Assembly: GCF_009928525.1 (NCBI RefSeq) | Contig: NZ_JAABOK010000002.1 | Span: 705,384 to 769,383, forward strand | Direction of reading: 5' to 3' | DNA from: Chitinophaga solisilvae | Lineage (GTDB): Bacteria > Bacteroidota > Bacteroidia > Chitinophagales > Chitinophagaceae | DNA: 64,000 bases | In this document: one piece after another, positions 34,162 to 42,744 of the stretch | How the letters are laid out: each line of letters begins with the position of its first letter | Position numbering within the stretch: the stretch's first letter is position 1 | Notes under the pieces: generated by a model | What the model saw: only the letters and a program-made list of their open reading frames with translations | Database searches by the model: none | Told to the model about the DNA's origin: nothing | Translations under genes and position numbers: made by a program

Positions 34162-36288
34162 ATGAAAAGAACACATCTGCTCCTCGCCGGTTTGCTCTGC
34201 GGCAATATGGCGTTCGCACAATCAATAAAGCCTTACGGCGCATTGCCGTCAAAAGCCCAGGTGGCCTGGAATGACATGGAGTATTACATGTTCATTCACT
34301 TCGGCCCGAACACTTTTACCAACAAGGAATGGGGCCATGGCGACGAAGATCCGAAAGTATTTAATCCAACCCGCCTCGACGCACGGCAATGGGCGCGCAC
34401 CGCGAAGCTGGCCGGTATGAAAGGTATTGTGATCACTGCCAAGCATCACGATGGTTTTTGCCTGTGGCCGAGCAAATACAGCACCCACACGGTACGGGAG
34501 AGTGCATGGAAGAACGGTAAAGGCGATGTGCTGGCCGAACTCTCTTCCGCCTGTAAGGAATACGGCCTGAAATTCGGCGTGTACCTCTCGCCCTGGGACC
34601 GCAACCATCCTGAGTATGGCACGCCTACCTATAACCAGGTGTTTGCCAATACGCTGAATGAAGTATTATCCAACTACGGCCCTGTATTTGAACAGTGGTT
34701 CGATGGCGCCAACGGCGGCAATGTAAAGCAGCCGTACGACTGGAACCTGTTTCATAGTGTCGTGTATAAAAATCAGCCCAACGCCGTGATCTTCAGTGAC
34801 GTTGGCCCCGGCTGCCGCTGGGTGGGCAATGAAAACGGTATTGCCGGCACCACCAACTGGAGCACACTGAACGTTACAGGCTTCGCGCCGGGTGAAGCAG
34901 GCCCGCCTGCCAAATCCCTCAACGAAGGAAATGAAGACGGCGAGAAATGGATTCCGGCAGAGTGCGACGTCTCTATCCGGCCAGGATGGTTCTACAGTCC
35001 GGATACCGATGATAAGGTGAAAACAGTGAACCAGCTGCTGGACATCTACTACGGCTCCGTGGGCCGCAACGGGAACCTCATTCTCAATGTGCCCATCGAC
35101 CGCGACGGCGTTATCCATCCCAATGATTCCACCCGCCTGATGGAACTGCGTAAAGTGCTGGATGCTTCTTTCAAAAATAATCTTGCTAAAAACGCCGTAA
35201 TAACGGCAACGGATACACGTACCGGTAACGCTGCTGTGAAAGTGAAGCATCTCAACGACGGCGCCAATGCTACTTACTGGGCAACTACCGATAAGGCAAC
35301 GAAAGCTGCCATCACGCTGTCCTTTAAAAAGCCGGTGACCTTCAACCGCCTCGTACTGCAGGAATACATCGCGCTGGGACAACGCGTGAAGGCATTTACC
35401 GTAGAGATACTCGAAAACGGAAGGAAGAAGGAGATTGCCAGCGAAACAACCATAGGACATAAGCGTATCCTGCGTTTGCCGGACTACACCACCACCGAGG
35501 TATATATTAATATAACCGATGCAAAAGCTGCTCCGGTCATCAGCGAAGTGCAGCTGTTTGAAGCACCGGGCGTACTGGCTACGCCGGTAATCAGCAGAGA
35601 CAGGAACGGAGCTGTTACCATCCGGTCTGCCTCCGATGACCAGGTAGTGCACGTAACCCTTGATGGCAGTGAACCAACTGCTGCTTCTCCGGTTTATCTG
35701 CAACCACAGGAATCCTCAGATAATATGGTGACTGTTATCCGTGGTGCGAAAGACGGAAAAATTATCCGAGACATTAACCTGCCGAAAGGTGGCACCGTGA
35801 AAGCAAAAGCATTCCTGCATAAAACCAATACCGCAGGTCCGACTGTGGTGGCAGACTTTGATGTAGCGCCGGCGAAGTGGACCGTGGTAAGCGCTCCGGC
35901 TGCAGCCAGGGATCATGCAGCGGAGAAAGCGATTGACGGAAATCCGGATTCATTCTATATTACCGATAAGAACAGCAGCGCTGCCTATCCGCATGAGCTG
36001 GTGGCAGACCTCGGCGAAGAGCTGACACTACGCGGCTTTACCTATCTGCCTGTGGCAGGCGCCGGCGGCGTAATCTACGGATATGCCCTTTACGTCAGCA
36101 CAGATGGTAAGAACTGGGGAAAGGCCGCCGCTTCCGGCAGCTTCGGAAATATTAAAAATAATCCAATACTGCAGAAAGTGACATTCTCTCCGGTGAAGGC
36201 CAGGTATATCCGTTTTGTGGCTACCGCGCCGGCATACGAAAAAGATAACAAGGCAGGAATTGCCGAGCTGGGTATCATCACCAGATAG
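34162..36288 (+). CDS. Exported alpha-L-fucosidase, GH29, with C-terminal binding domains
   Basis: The 708-residue product has a signal peptide (MKRTHLLLAGLLCGNMAFAQ) and a GH29 barrel. Landmarks are YYMFIHFGPNTFTNKEWGHG, VITAKHHDGFCLWPSKYS, and the nucleophile Asp181 in EQWFDGANGG. The barrel has the shape of the smaller, regiospecific GH29-B group (alpha-1,3/1,4 links). It is followed by a first discoidin-like domain (about 345-470), a chitobiase-type domain with VTLDGSEPT (about 475-560), and a second discoidin-like domain at the end. Released fucose could enter through the FucP-type permeases. An intrinsic terminator follows. Confidence 0.94.
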   Translation: MKRTHLLLAGLLCGNMAFAQSIKPYGALPSKAQVAWNDMEYYMFIHFGPNTFTNKEWGHGDEDPKVFNPTRLDARQWARTAKLAGMKGIVITAKHHDGFCLWPSKYSTHTVRESAWKNGKGDVLAELSSACKEYGLKFGVYLSPWDRNHPEYGTPTYNQVFANTLNEVLSNYGPVFEQWFDGANGGNVKQPYDWNLFHSVVYKNQPNAVIFSDVGPGCRWVGNENGIAGTTNWSTLNVTGFAPGEAGPPAKSLNEGNEDGEKWIPAECDVSIRPGWFYSPDTDDKVKTVNQLLDIYYGSVGRNGNLILNVPIDRDGVIHPNDSTRLMELRKVLDASFKNNLAKNAVITATDTRTGNAAVKVKHLNDGANATYWATTDKATKAAITLSFKKPVTFNRLVLQEYIALGQRVKAFTVEILENGRKKEIASETTIGHKRILRLPDYTTTEVYINITDAKAAPVISEVQLFEAPGVLATPVISRDRNGAVTIRSASDDQVVHVTLDGSEPTAASPVYLQPQESSDNMVTVIRGAKDGKIIRDINLPKGGTVKAKAFLHKTNTAGPTVVADFDVAPAKWTVVSAPAAARDHAAEKAIDGNPDSFYITDKNSSAAYPHELVADLGEELTLRGFTYLPVAGAGGVIYGYALYVSTDGKNWGKAAASGSFGNIKNNPILQKVTFSPVKARYIRFVATAPAYEKDNKAGIAELGIITR

Positions 36289-36311
36289 TAAGAAATTATC
36301 TAACGTATAAA

Positions 36312-36351
36312 GCGGCTGTGTCCCGAAATGTTGGGCGCAGCCGCCTTTTTG
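36312..36351 (+). terminator. Intrinsic terminator after the GH29 gene
   Basis: GCGGCTG (36312-36318) pairs with CAGCCGC (36338-36344), extended by CCC/GGG inside, and is followed by TTTTTGTT. It begins 24 bases after the stop codon. Confidence 0.9.
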
Positions 36352-36415
36352 TTAACGGTTTGAAAAAAAATGACATCCCCCAAAAAAAATTCGATTAATT
36401 AAAAAGATATTGTTA

Positions 36416-36423
36416 TAACTTTG
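36416..36423 (+). promoter_or_regulatory. TAnnTTTG promoter box of the arginine cluster
   Basis: TAACTTTG matches the -7 consensus. It would start a transcript near 36430, leaving a leader of about 275 bases before the first arg gene. The rest of the 36289-36706 gap holds the terminator of the previous gene and the small open frame at 36556; no other signal is evident. Confidence 0.55.
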
Positions 36424-36555
36424 CGGATATTCTAAACTAAAGACAATATTTATAACAATTTAACGCTGAACTGAAGTTGGAAAAAACCGCAACTCATACC
36501 AACATCTCTGCATATCATCCCGCTTTATACAAAGGGGTATATTCTGTTGGGTTCA

Positions 36556-36684
36556 ATGTCTTTAGATTCCTTTCCCGACGACCCAGGATTTGATAGCGCC
36601 TTGTCATACAACCGCTATCGCACCGTGATTCCCCAATCCTCCGGTGACAGTTTCCGTATGGAAAAATTCAATGTAGTTTATTGA
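36556..36684 (+). CDS. Possible 42-residue leader peptide of the arg cluster
   Basis: An ATG-started frame of 42 codons (MSLDSFPDDPGFDSALSYNR at the start, RMEKFNVVY at the end) lies in the leader and stops 22 bases before the first arg gene. It has no long run of Arg codons, only R at three positions including the pair NRYR, so it is not a classical attenuator peptide. It may be a small protein, a regulatory upstream frame, or chance. Length and spacing make it worth recording. Confidence 0.35.
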   Translation: MSLDSFPDDPGFDSALSYNRYRTVIPQSSGDSFRMEKFNVVY

Positions 36685-36706
36685 TTCACGATTTCAATTT
36701 AAAAAG

Positions 36707-37498
36707 TTGGAAAATCATCATATCATCGTTAGGGTAGCCACTCCTGACGATATACACTATTCAAATACCATCACTGATGAGATGGAATCGTCTGCAAAGG
36801 CTCGTGGAACCGGTATTGCCAAACGTTCCCCGGCCTATGTGGAGCTGAAGATGCAGGAAGGAAAAGCGGTAATTGCCGTTACGGATAAAGGCGAATGGGT
36901 TGGCTTTTGCTACATTGAGGCATGGGGCCACGATAAATTTGTTGCCAACTCTGGTCTGATCGTTAACCCGGCATTCAGAGGACACGGCGTTGCTAAATCG
37001 ATTAAGAAGAAGATATTCGAATTGTCGAGGGAGAAATATCCCGACTCAAAAATATTTGGTCTGACCACCGGCCTCGCTGTTATGAAAATTAACTCCGAAC
37101 TGGGATATGAACCTGTGACCTATTCTGAACTGACAGACGATGAAGAATTTTGGAAGGGCTGCAGAAGCTGCGTGAACTTTGATATTCTTACCTCCAAACA
37201 ACGGAAAAACTGCCTTTGTACTGCCATGCTCTACGATCCTGTAGAGAAGCTGAAGGAAGCAGAAGCCAAAGCTGCTGCAGACAAAGCCAGACAGGAAGAA
37301 GAACTGGCGGAGATCGCCAACCAGCTGTCTGTATCTGCTACCGGTAACATCCAGCACGAAAGGAAACGCCGCAGATTTAAAGGAAATATAAAACTCTATG
37401 AGCGCTGGCTGCGATTTAAAAGATTTGTTTTGCTGAATAACAGCAAAAAGGAAGGCGGCGCCACCGGGCAGAAAAAGAAATTTTTCTTCCTGTTCTGA
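36707..37498 (+). CDS. GNAT N-acyltransferase, probable first enzyme of arginine synthesis
   Basis: The 263-residue product begins the arginine cluster and is a GNAT enzyme: GFCYIEAWGHDKFVANSGLI, then the acetyl-CoA loop NPAFRGHGVAK, and KIFGLTTGLAVMKINSELGY. Proteins of this type open arg clusters in many Bacteroidota and are taken to acylate glutamate in place of ArgA/ArgJ; whether the group is acetyl or succinyl is unknown. The C-terminal third is a charged helix (KLKEAEAKAAADKARQEEEL) and a basic tail ending FFFLF. The only suitable start is TTG at 36707; the in-frame ATG at 36671 is followed at once by a stop codon. Confidence 0.85.
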   Translation: MENHHIIVRVATPDDIHYSNTITDEMESSAKARGTGIAKRSPAYVELKMQEGKAVIAVTDKGEWVGFCYIEAWGHDKFVANSGLIVNPAFRGHGVAKSIKKKIFELSREKYPDSKIFGLTTGLAVMKINSELGYEPVTYSELTDDEEFWKGCRSCVNFDILTSKQRKNCLCTAMLYDPVEKLKEAEAKAAADKARQEEELAEIANQLSVSATGNIQHERKRRRFKGNIKLYERWLRFKRFVLLNNSKKEGGATGQKKKFFFLF

Positions 37499-37541
37499 TC
37501 TTACATAATGTTTCTGGAAATATAAAAAACGATGTCATAAA

Positions 37542-38732
37542 ATGAAAAAAGTAGTACTGGGATTCAGCGGAGGACTTGATACTTCCTACTGCGTTAAATA
37601 TCTGACCGAAGAAAAAGGCTATGAAGTACATTCGGTGATTGTAAACACAGGTGGTTTTTCTGAAGAAGAACTGCAGGAAATTGAGAAACGCGCTTATAAC
37701 CTGGGCGTTAAAAGTCACAAGACAGTTAATGCAATACGTTCTTATTATGACGGCGTTATCAAATATCTCATCTTCGGTAACGTACTGAAGAATAATACCT
37801 ACCCGCTGAGCGTAAGCGCAGAGCGTATGAGCCAGGCGCTGGCCATCGCTGAATATGTGAAGGAAACAGGCGCTGACGCAGTAGCACACGGCAGCACCGG
37901 CGCAGGTAACGACCAGGTGCGTTTCGATATGGTTTTCCATATTATGATCCCCGGTGTGGAAATCATCACCCCGATCCGTGATATGAAACTGAGCCGTGAA
38001 GAAGAAATTTCCTACCTGCAGTCAAAAGGTGTGGAAATAAACTTCGAGAAAGCGATGTACTCCATCAACAAAGGACTGTGGGGCACTTCCGTAGGTGGTA
38101 AGGAAACACTGACTTCCAATGGCATGCTTCCTGAAGCAGCATGGCCTACCCAGCTCACCAGGCAGGGGGAGGAGCAGGTGAAACTGACGTTTGAAAAAGG
38201 TGAACTGATAGGGGTGAATGACAATAAATTCAGTCATCCTACAGAAGCCATCCAGTATTTACAGACCATCGCCGGCGCTTATGCTATCGGCCGCGATATT
38301 CACGTAGGCGATACCATCATCGGCATCAAAGGCCGTGTAGGCTTCGAAGCAGCCGCTCCGATGGTTATTCTGAAAGCGCATCATGCATTGGAAAAACATG
38401 TGCTCACCAAATGGCAGCTGAGCTGGAAAGAGCAGCTGGCGCAGTTCTACGGCAACTGGATGCATGAAGGCCAGATCATGGACCCTGTTATGCGCGACAT
38501 TGAAGCCTTCCTGCAGCATACCCAGGAAAATGTTTCCGGAGAAGTATTTGTTACCCTGATGCCTTACCGTTTCCAGGTAACAGGTATTCAATCCCCTTAC
38601 GACCTGATGAGCAGCAAATTCGGCAAATACGGCGAAATGAACAGTGGCTGGTCAGGAGAAGATGTAAGAGGCTTCAGCAAAATTTTCGGTAACCAGACAA
38701 TGATCTGGCACCAGGTAAAAAATTCTATCTAA
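37542..38732 (+). CDS. argG: Argininosuccinate synthase
   Basis: ArgG joins citrulline and aspartate with ATP. The 396-residue product has the N-type ATP pyrophosphatase loop VLGFSGGLDTSYC (4-16), VIVNTGGFSEEE and AHGSTGAGNDQVRFD, with the remaining substrate-binding residues in the C-terminal half (TLTSNGMLPEAAWP). It lies 43 bases after the GNAT gene and 17 before argC. The enzyme is of the shorter type I form common in Bacteroidota. Confidence 0.96.
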   Translation: MKKVVLGFSGGLDTSYCVKYLTEEKGYEVHSVIVNTGGFSEEELQEIEKRAYNLGVKSHKTVNAIRSYYDGVIKYLIFGNVLKNNTYPLSVSAERMSQALAIAEYVKETGADAVAHGSTGAGNDQVRFDMVFHIMIPGVEIITPIRDMKLSREEEISYLQSKGVEINFEKAMYSINKGLWGTSVGGKETLTSNGMLPEAAWPTQLTRQGEEQVKLTFEKGELIGVNDNKFSHPTEAIQYLQTIAGAYAIGRDIHVGDTIIGIKGRVGFEAAAPMVILKAHHALEKHVLTKWQLSWKEQLAQFYGNWMHEGQIMDPVMRDIEAFLQHTQENVSGEVFVTLMPYRFQVTGIQSPYDLMSSKFGKYGEMNSGWSGEDVRGFSKIFGNQTMIWHQVKNSI

Positions 38733-38749
38733 ACAAATCAGCATACGCA

Positions 38750-39733
38750 ATGGCAGATGTTAAAAGGATAAAGGCAGGAATCGTGGGCGGGGCCGGCTAT
38801 ACCGGCGGAGAGATGATACGGCTGCTGCTGAATCATCCCGATGTAACAATTTCGTTTGTGCATAGCCGTAGTAACGCGGGTAACCCGTTACATGCCGTAC
38901 ATGCCGATCTGTTGGGAGAAACAGACCTGTTGTTTACCGGCGAACTGAGTAACGATATAGATGTCATGTTCCTCTGCCTGGGACACGGCGAATCCAGGAA
39001 ATTCCTGGAAGCCTCCGAGGTAGCGTCACATGTAAAGGTGATAGACCTGAGTCAGGATTTTCGTTTAGGCGAAACCGTTAAGGACAGGACTTTTGTGTAT
39101 GGCCTGCCTGAAATGCAGCGGGAACTGATCCGGGAAGCCAGGAACATTGCCAACCCCGGCTGCTTTGCTACCGCTATTCAGTTAGGGCTCCTGCCACTGG
39201 CGAAAGCCGGCCTGCTGCAGGAAGTGCATACTACCGGCATCACCGGATCTACCGGCGCCGGTCAGAGTCTGCAGGCTACCTCTCATTTTACCTGGAGAGC
39301 CAGCAACATATCTACCTATAAAGTGCTGAACCACCAGCACCTGAAGGAAATCCGACGAAGCCTGCAGCTGCTGCAGCCGGGCTTTTCAGCGCCTGTGAAC
39401 TTCGTTCCGGTACGCGGAGATTTCCCCAGAGGCATATGGGTAACTTCCTATCTGCAGAGCGATTTGTCGCTGGAAGCTGCTGTACAGCTGTATAAAGATT
39501 ACTACGCCGGTCATCCCTTCACACATGTGAGCGACAGGCAGATAGACCTCAAACAGGTGGTCAACACCAATAAGGTGCTGATTCAACTGGAGAAAGCAGG
39601 TGATAAACTGATTATTCACAGTATTGAGGATAACCTGCTGAAAGGCGCATCCGGACAGGCCGTACAGAATATGAACCTCCTGTGCGGACTGGAGGAAACA
39701 GCCGGACTCAGACTGAAGTCTATCGTATTCTAA
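38750..39733 (+). CDS. argC: N-acetyl(succinyl)-gamma-glutamyl-phosphate reductase
   Basis: ArgC reduces N-acyl-glutamyl phosphate to the semialdehyde with NADPH. The 327 residues show the Rossmann loop GIVGGAGYTGGEMIRLL (9-25) and the active-site NPGCFATAIQLGLLPL (Cys138). TTGITGSTGAGQS and VPVRGDFPRGIW follow, the latter near the catalytic His region. The length is normal for type 2-like ArgC. It lies between argG and argD with short gaps. Confidence 0.95.
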   Translation: MADVKRIKAGIVGGAGYTGGEMIRLLLNHPDVTISFVHSRSNAGNPLHAVHADLLGETDLLFTGELSNDIDVMFLCLGHGESRKFLEASEVASHVKVIDLSQDFRLGETVKDRTFVYGLPEMQRELIREARNIANPGCFATAIQLGLLPLAKAGLLQEVHTTGITGSTGAGQSLQATSHFTWRASNISTYKVLNHQHLKEIRRSLQLLQPGFSAPVNFVPVRGDFPRGIWVTSYLQSDLSLEAAVQLYKDYYAGHPFTHVSDRQIDLKQVVNTNKVLIQLEKAGDKLIIHSIEDNLLKGASGQAVQNMNLLCGLEETAGLRLKSIVF

Positions 39734-39766
39734 CTGTTCTTATCATTTTTAATTTACGCTGACAAC

Positions 39767-40891
39767 ATGAAACTTTTTGACGTTTATCCCGTAAACGACA
39801 TCATTATAGATAAAGCTGCCGGTTCTACCGTATGGGACGAAAAAGGCACGGAATACCTGGATCTCTACGGCGGTCATGCCGTGATCTCTATTGGTCATAC
39901 CCATCCGCATTATGTAAAGCGTTTAACTGACCAGCTGCATAAGATCGGATTCTATTCCAACTCCGTAAAGATGCCTTTGCAGGAGGAGCTGGCTGCCTTG
40001 CTGGGCAAGGTTTCCGGCAAGGAAGACTATCAGCTGTTCCTGTGCAACTCCGGTGCGGAAGCCAATGAAAATGCATTGAAGCTCGCTTCTTTCTACAACG
40101 GAAGAAAAAAGATTATCGCTTTCCGCAAGGCTTTTCATGGCAGAACATCTCTCGCAGTAGCAGCTACCGACAATCCGAAAATTGTAGCGCCGGTAAATGA
40201 AACAGACAACGTAGTATTTCTTCCCTGGAACGATGAAGCCGCGCTGGAAGCTGCATTCAAACAATACGAAGTGTCTGCTGTTATCATTGAAGGCATACAG
40301 GGCGTAGGTGGTATCAACGTGGCGCCGGAGTCTTTCCTGCAGAAAATCAGGAGCCTCTGCGATGCGCATAATGCCGTATTCATCGCTGACTCCGTGCAGT
40401 GTGGCTATGGCCGCAGCGGTAAATTCTTCTCCCATGATTTTGCAGGTGTAAATGCTGACATATACACCATGGCAAAAGGTATGGGTAATGGTTTCCCGAT
40501 CGGTGGTATCATCATCGCACCAAAGTTCCAGGCCGTATATGGTATGTTGGGCACCACTTTCGGCGGTAACCATCTCGCCTGCGTAGCAGCCCTTTCTGTA
40601 CTGGAAGTGATTCAAAGCGAAAACCTTATCAGCAACGCCGCCACCATCGGGGCCTATCTCATGGAAGAACTGCGTAAATTCAGCCAGGTGAAAGAGGTAA
40701 GAGGCCGTGGCCTGATGATCGGTATCGAAATGCCGGAAGAACTGGCGGAGGTAAGGAAGAATCTGCTGGCAAAACATCGCATCTTCACCGGTGAAGCAAA
40801 ACCAAACGTTATTCGCCTACTGCCTTCCCTGGCGCTGACAAAAGCAGATGCAGACAGGTTTTTGGAGGCTTTTGGAAAAGAAGTAAAATAA
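39767..40891 (+). CDS. argD: Acetyl(succinyl)ornithine aminotransferase
   Basis: This class III PLP aminotransferase converts N-acyl-glutamate semialdehyde to N-acyl-ornithine. The 374-residue sequence has NSGAEANENALKLA (cofactor phosphate region) and FHGRTSLAVAATDNP. The cofactor Asp lies in IADSVQCGYGRSGKFF, and the PLP Lys237 is in TMAKGMGNGFPIGG. All catalytic residues are present. Hairpin H12 starts 4 bases after its stop, inside the otherwise continuous arg cluster. Confidence 0.95.
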   Translation: MKLFDVYPVNDIIIDKAAGSTVWDEKGTEYLDLYGGHAVISIGHTHPHYVKRLTDQLHKIGFYSNSVKMPLQEELAALLGKVSGKEDYQLFLCNSGAEANENALKLASFYNGRKKIIAFRKAFHGRTSLAVAATDNPKIVAPVNETDNVVFLPWNDEAALEAAFKQYEVSAVIIEGIQGVGGINVAPESFLQKIRSLCDAHNAVFIADSVQCGYGRSGKFFSHDFAGVNADIYTMAKGMGNGFPIGGIIIAPKFQAVYGMLGTTFGGNHLACVAALSVLEVIQSENLISNAATIGAYLMEELRKFSQVKEVRGRGLMIGIEMPEELAEVRKNLLAKHRIFTGEAKPNVIRLLPSLALTKADADRFLEAFGKEVK

Positions 40892-40895
40892 AAAT

Positions 40896-40989
40896 AATTA
40901 CGAATTACGAATTGCGAATTACGAATGAGGAGCGAATGAAGAAGCGTCTTCGCACAGTATTCGTAATTCGCAATTCGTAATTCGTAATT
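40896..40989. repeat. Giant intergenic hairpin H12 inside the arg cluster
   Basis: A 31-bp perfect stem (40896-40926 with 40959-40989) of AATTACG/AATTGCG heptamers encloses a 32-base centre. The centre (GAGGAGCGAATGAAGAAGCG, then TCTTCGCACAGT) is not a clean extension of the stem and looks like a partly deleted core. It separates argD from argF', both transcribed rightwards, with 13 bases left before the argF' ATG. Confidence 0.9.
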
Positions 40990-41002
40990 CAAAACGATCA
41001 AA

Positions 41003-41953
41003 ATGAAGCAATTTATTTCAACAGACGATGTGCCTAGTGTCCCGCGGTTGGTGGACATTGCATTAAACTACAAGAAAGATCCGTTCAGGGATAATACGTT
41101 GGGACAGCACAAAACCGTGGGTATGATATTTCTGAATCCCAGTTTACGTACACGCCTGAGTACACAGGTGGCAGCGAAGAACCTGGGTATGGAGGCTGTA
41201 GTATTTAACATCGACAAGGAAGGATGGCAGCTGGAAATGAATGATGGCGTAGTGATGAATGGCAATACCAGCGAACATGTGAAGGAAGCTGCCGCGGTAA
41301 TGGGACAGTACTTCGATATACTGGCCATCCGTACGTTTCCGGGGTTGAAAAATAAAGAAGAAGATTATACAGAGAAATATATTAACCAGTTCATTAAGTA
41401 CGCCGGAGTTCCGGTGGTGAGCCTGGAAAGCGCTACCCTGCATCCTTTGCAGAGCCTCACAGATGTTATCACCATTAAGGAAAACTGGCAGCAGCCGCGC
41501 AAGCCGAAGGTGGTGATGACCTGGGCGCCGCATGTAAGAGCACTCCCGCAGGCTGTTCCCAACTCCTTCGCACAATGGATGAATGCCTGGGGAGAAGCAG
41601 ATTTTGTCATTACACATCCGGAAGGTTATGAGCTGGATGAGAAATTTTCCGGCAACGCACGTATAGAATACGATCAGGATAAAGCACTGGAAGGTGCTGA
41701 CTTCGTATACGTAAAAAACTGGTCCTCCTACCGCGATTACGGAAAAATCCTTAATACTGACAGCAGCTGGATGGTGACCAACGAAAAACTGAAGCATACC
41801 AATGCTGCCAAAATAATGCACTGTCTGCCTGTAAGAAGAAATGTCGTGATAGCAGATGAAGTACTTGACGGGCCGCAGTCCATCGTAATACAGGAAGCAG
41901 GCAACCGTGTATGGGCAGCACAGGCAGTATTGAGCGAAATCTTGAAAGGATAA
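41003..41953 (+). CDS. argF': N-acyl-ornithine carbamoyltransferase, probably succinyl-type
   Basis: The 316-residue transcarbamylase is of the Bacteroidota ArgF' type that acts on N-acetyl- or N-succinyl-ornithine, not free ornithine. It shows the carbamoyl-phosphate loop SLRTRLSTQ (47-55), VVSLESATLHPLQSLTD, TWAPHVRALPQAVPNSF and MHCLPVRRN. The position that, as I recall, discriminates the two substrates falls in GNTSEHVKE as Ser90, where the Bacteroides fragilis succinyl enzyme has Pro and the Xanthomonas acetyl enzyme has Glu. This favours succinyl-ornithine but does not prove it. It follows hairpin H12 and is 2 bases from argB. Confidence 0.93.
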   Translation: MKQFISTDDVPSVPRLVDIALNYKKDPFRDNTLGQHKTVGMIFLNPSLRTRLSTQVAAKNLGMEAVVFNIDKEGWQLEMNDGVVMNGNTSEHVKEAAAVMGQYFDILAIRTFPGLKNKEEDYTEKYINQFIKYAGVPVVSLESATLHPLQSLTDVITIKENWQQPRKPKVVMTWAPHVRALPQAVPNSFAQWMNAWGEADFVITHPEGYELDEKFSGNARIEYDQDKALEGADFVYVKNWSSYRDYGKILNTDSSWMVTNEKLKHTNAAKIMHCLPVRRNVVIADEVLDGPQSIVIQEAGNRVWAAQAVLSEILKG

Positions 41954-41955
41954 TT

Positions 41956-42744
41956 ATGATAGATCTTTTTATCATCAAAGTAGGCGGAAACGTTATCGAT
42001 AATCCGGAATTGCTGCAGACATTTTTAGATAAATTCGCAGCCATTCCCGGTAAGAAGATACTGATACACGGCGGCGGTAAAATTGCTACCCGTATTGGTG
42101 ATCAGCTGGGTATCAAATCGAATTATGTAGATGGCCGCCGTATTACGGATGCGGCCACGATTGATCTGGTAACCATGGTCTACGGCGGCCTGGTAAATAA
42201 ACAGCTGGTAGCGCAACTGCAGGCCAGAAGCTGTAATGCTATCGGCCTGACCGGCGCGGATGCCAACATTATTCCGGCAGAGAAACGCCCGGTAAAGGAA
42301 ATTGATTACGGTTTTGTGGGAGATGTACAGCCGGACATGCTGCAGACCGGCCCGCTGAAAGCATTGCTGGAAGCTGGTGTAACACCGGTGTTTGCGCCGC
42401 TTACACACGATGGCAACGGACAGATGCTGAACACCAATGCAGATACCATTGCCTCCTCCCTGGCTATTGCATTATCCGACCGCTACCAGGTACGACTGAT
42501 CTACTGCTTCGAAAAGAAAGGCGTACTCAGCGATCCCAATGATGATAATGCCGTTATTAATCTGATTAATAAAGAAATTTACCAGCAACTGCTGGAAAAT
42601 AAAGTGTTGTCCGACGGTATTCTGCCTAAACTGCAGAATGCGTTCGGAGCTATCGGTAATGGGGTGAAAGAAGTGCTGATAGGCCATGCAGACGATGTAT
42701 TGAGTAATACCACCGGCACCGTAGCAGGCACCTTAATATGCTAG
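41956..42744 (+). CDS. argB: N-acylglutamate kinase
   Basis: ArgB phosphorylates N-acylglutamate. From the ATG at 41956 (262 residues) the amino acid kinase fold begins IIKVGGNVID, followed by ILIHGGGKIATRIGDQLG (substrate and ATP loops) and NTNADTIASSLAIALS. KVLSDGILPKLQNAF lies near the end. No N-terminal extension for arginine feedback is seen. Its end overlaps the argE start by 7 bases. Confidence 0.95.
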   Translation: MIDLFIIKVGGNVIDNPELLQTFLDKFAAIPGKKILIHGGGKIATRIGDQLGIKSNYVDGRRITDAATIDLVTMVYGGLVNKQLVAQLQARSCNAIGLTGADANIIPAEKRPVKEIDYGFVGDVQPDMLQTGPLKALLEAGVTPVFAPLTHDGNGQMLNTNADTIASSLAIALSDRYQVRLIYCFEKKGVLSDPNDDNAVINLINKEIYQQLLENKVLSDGILPKLQNAFGAIGNGVKEVLIGHADDVLSNTTGTVAGTLIC

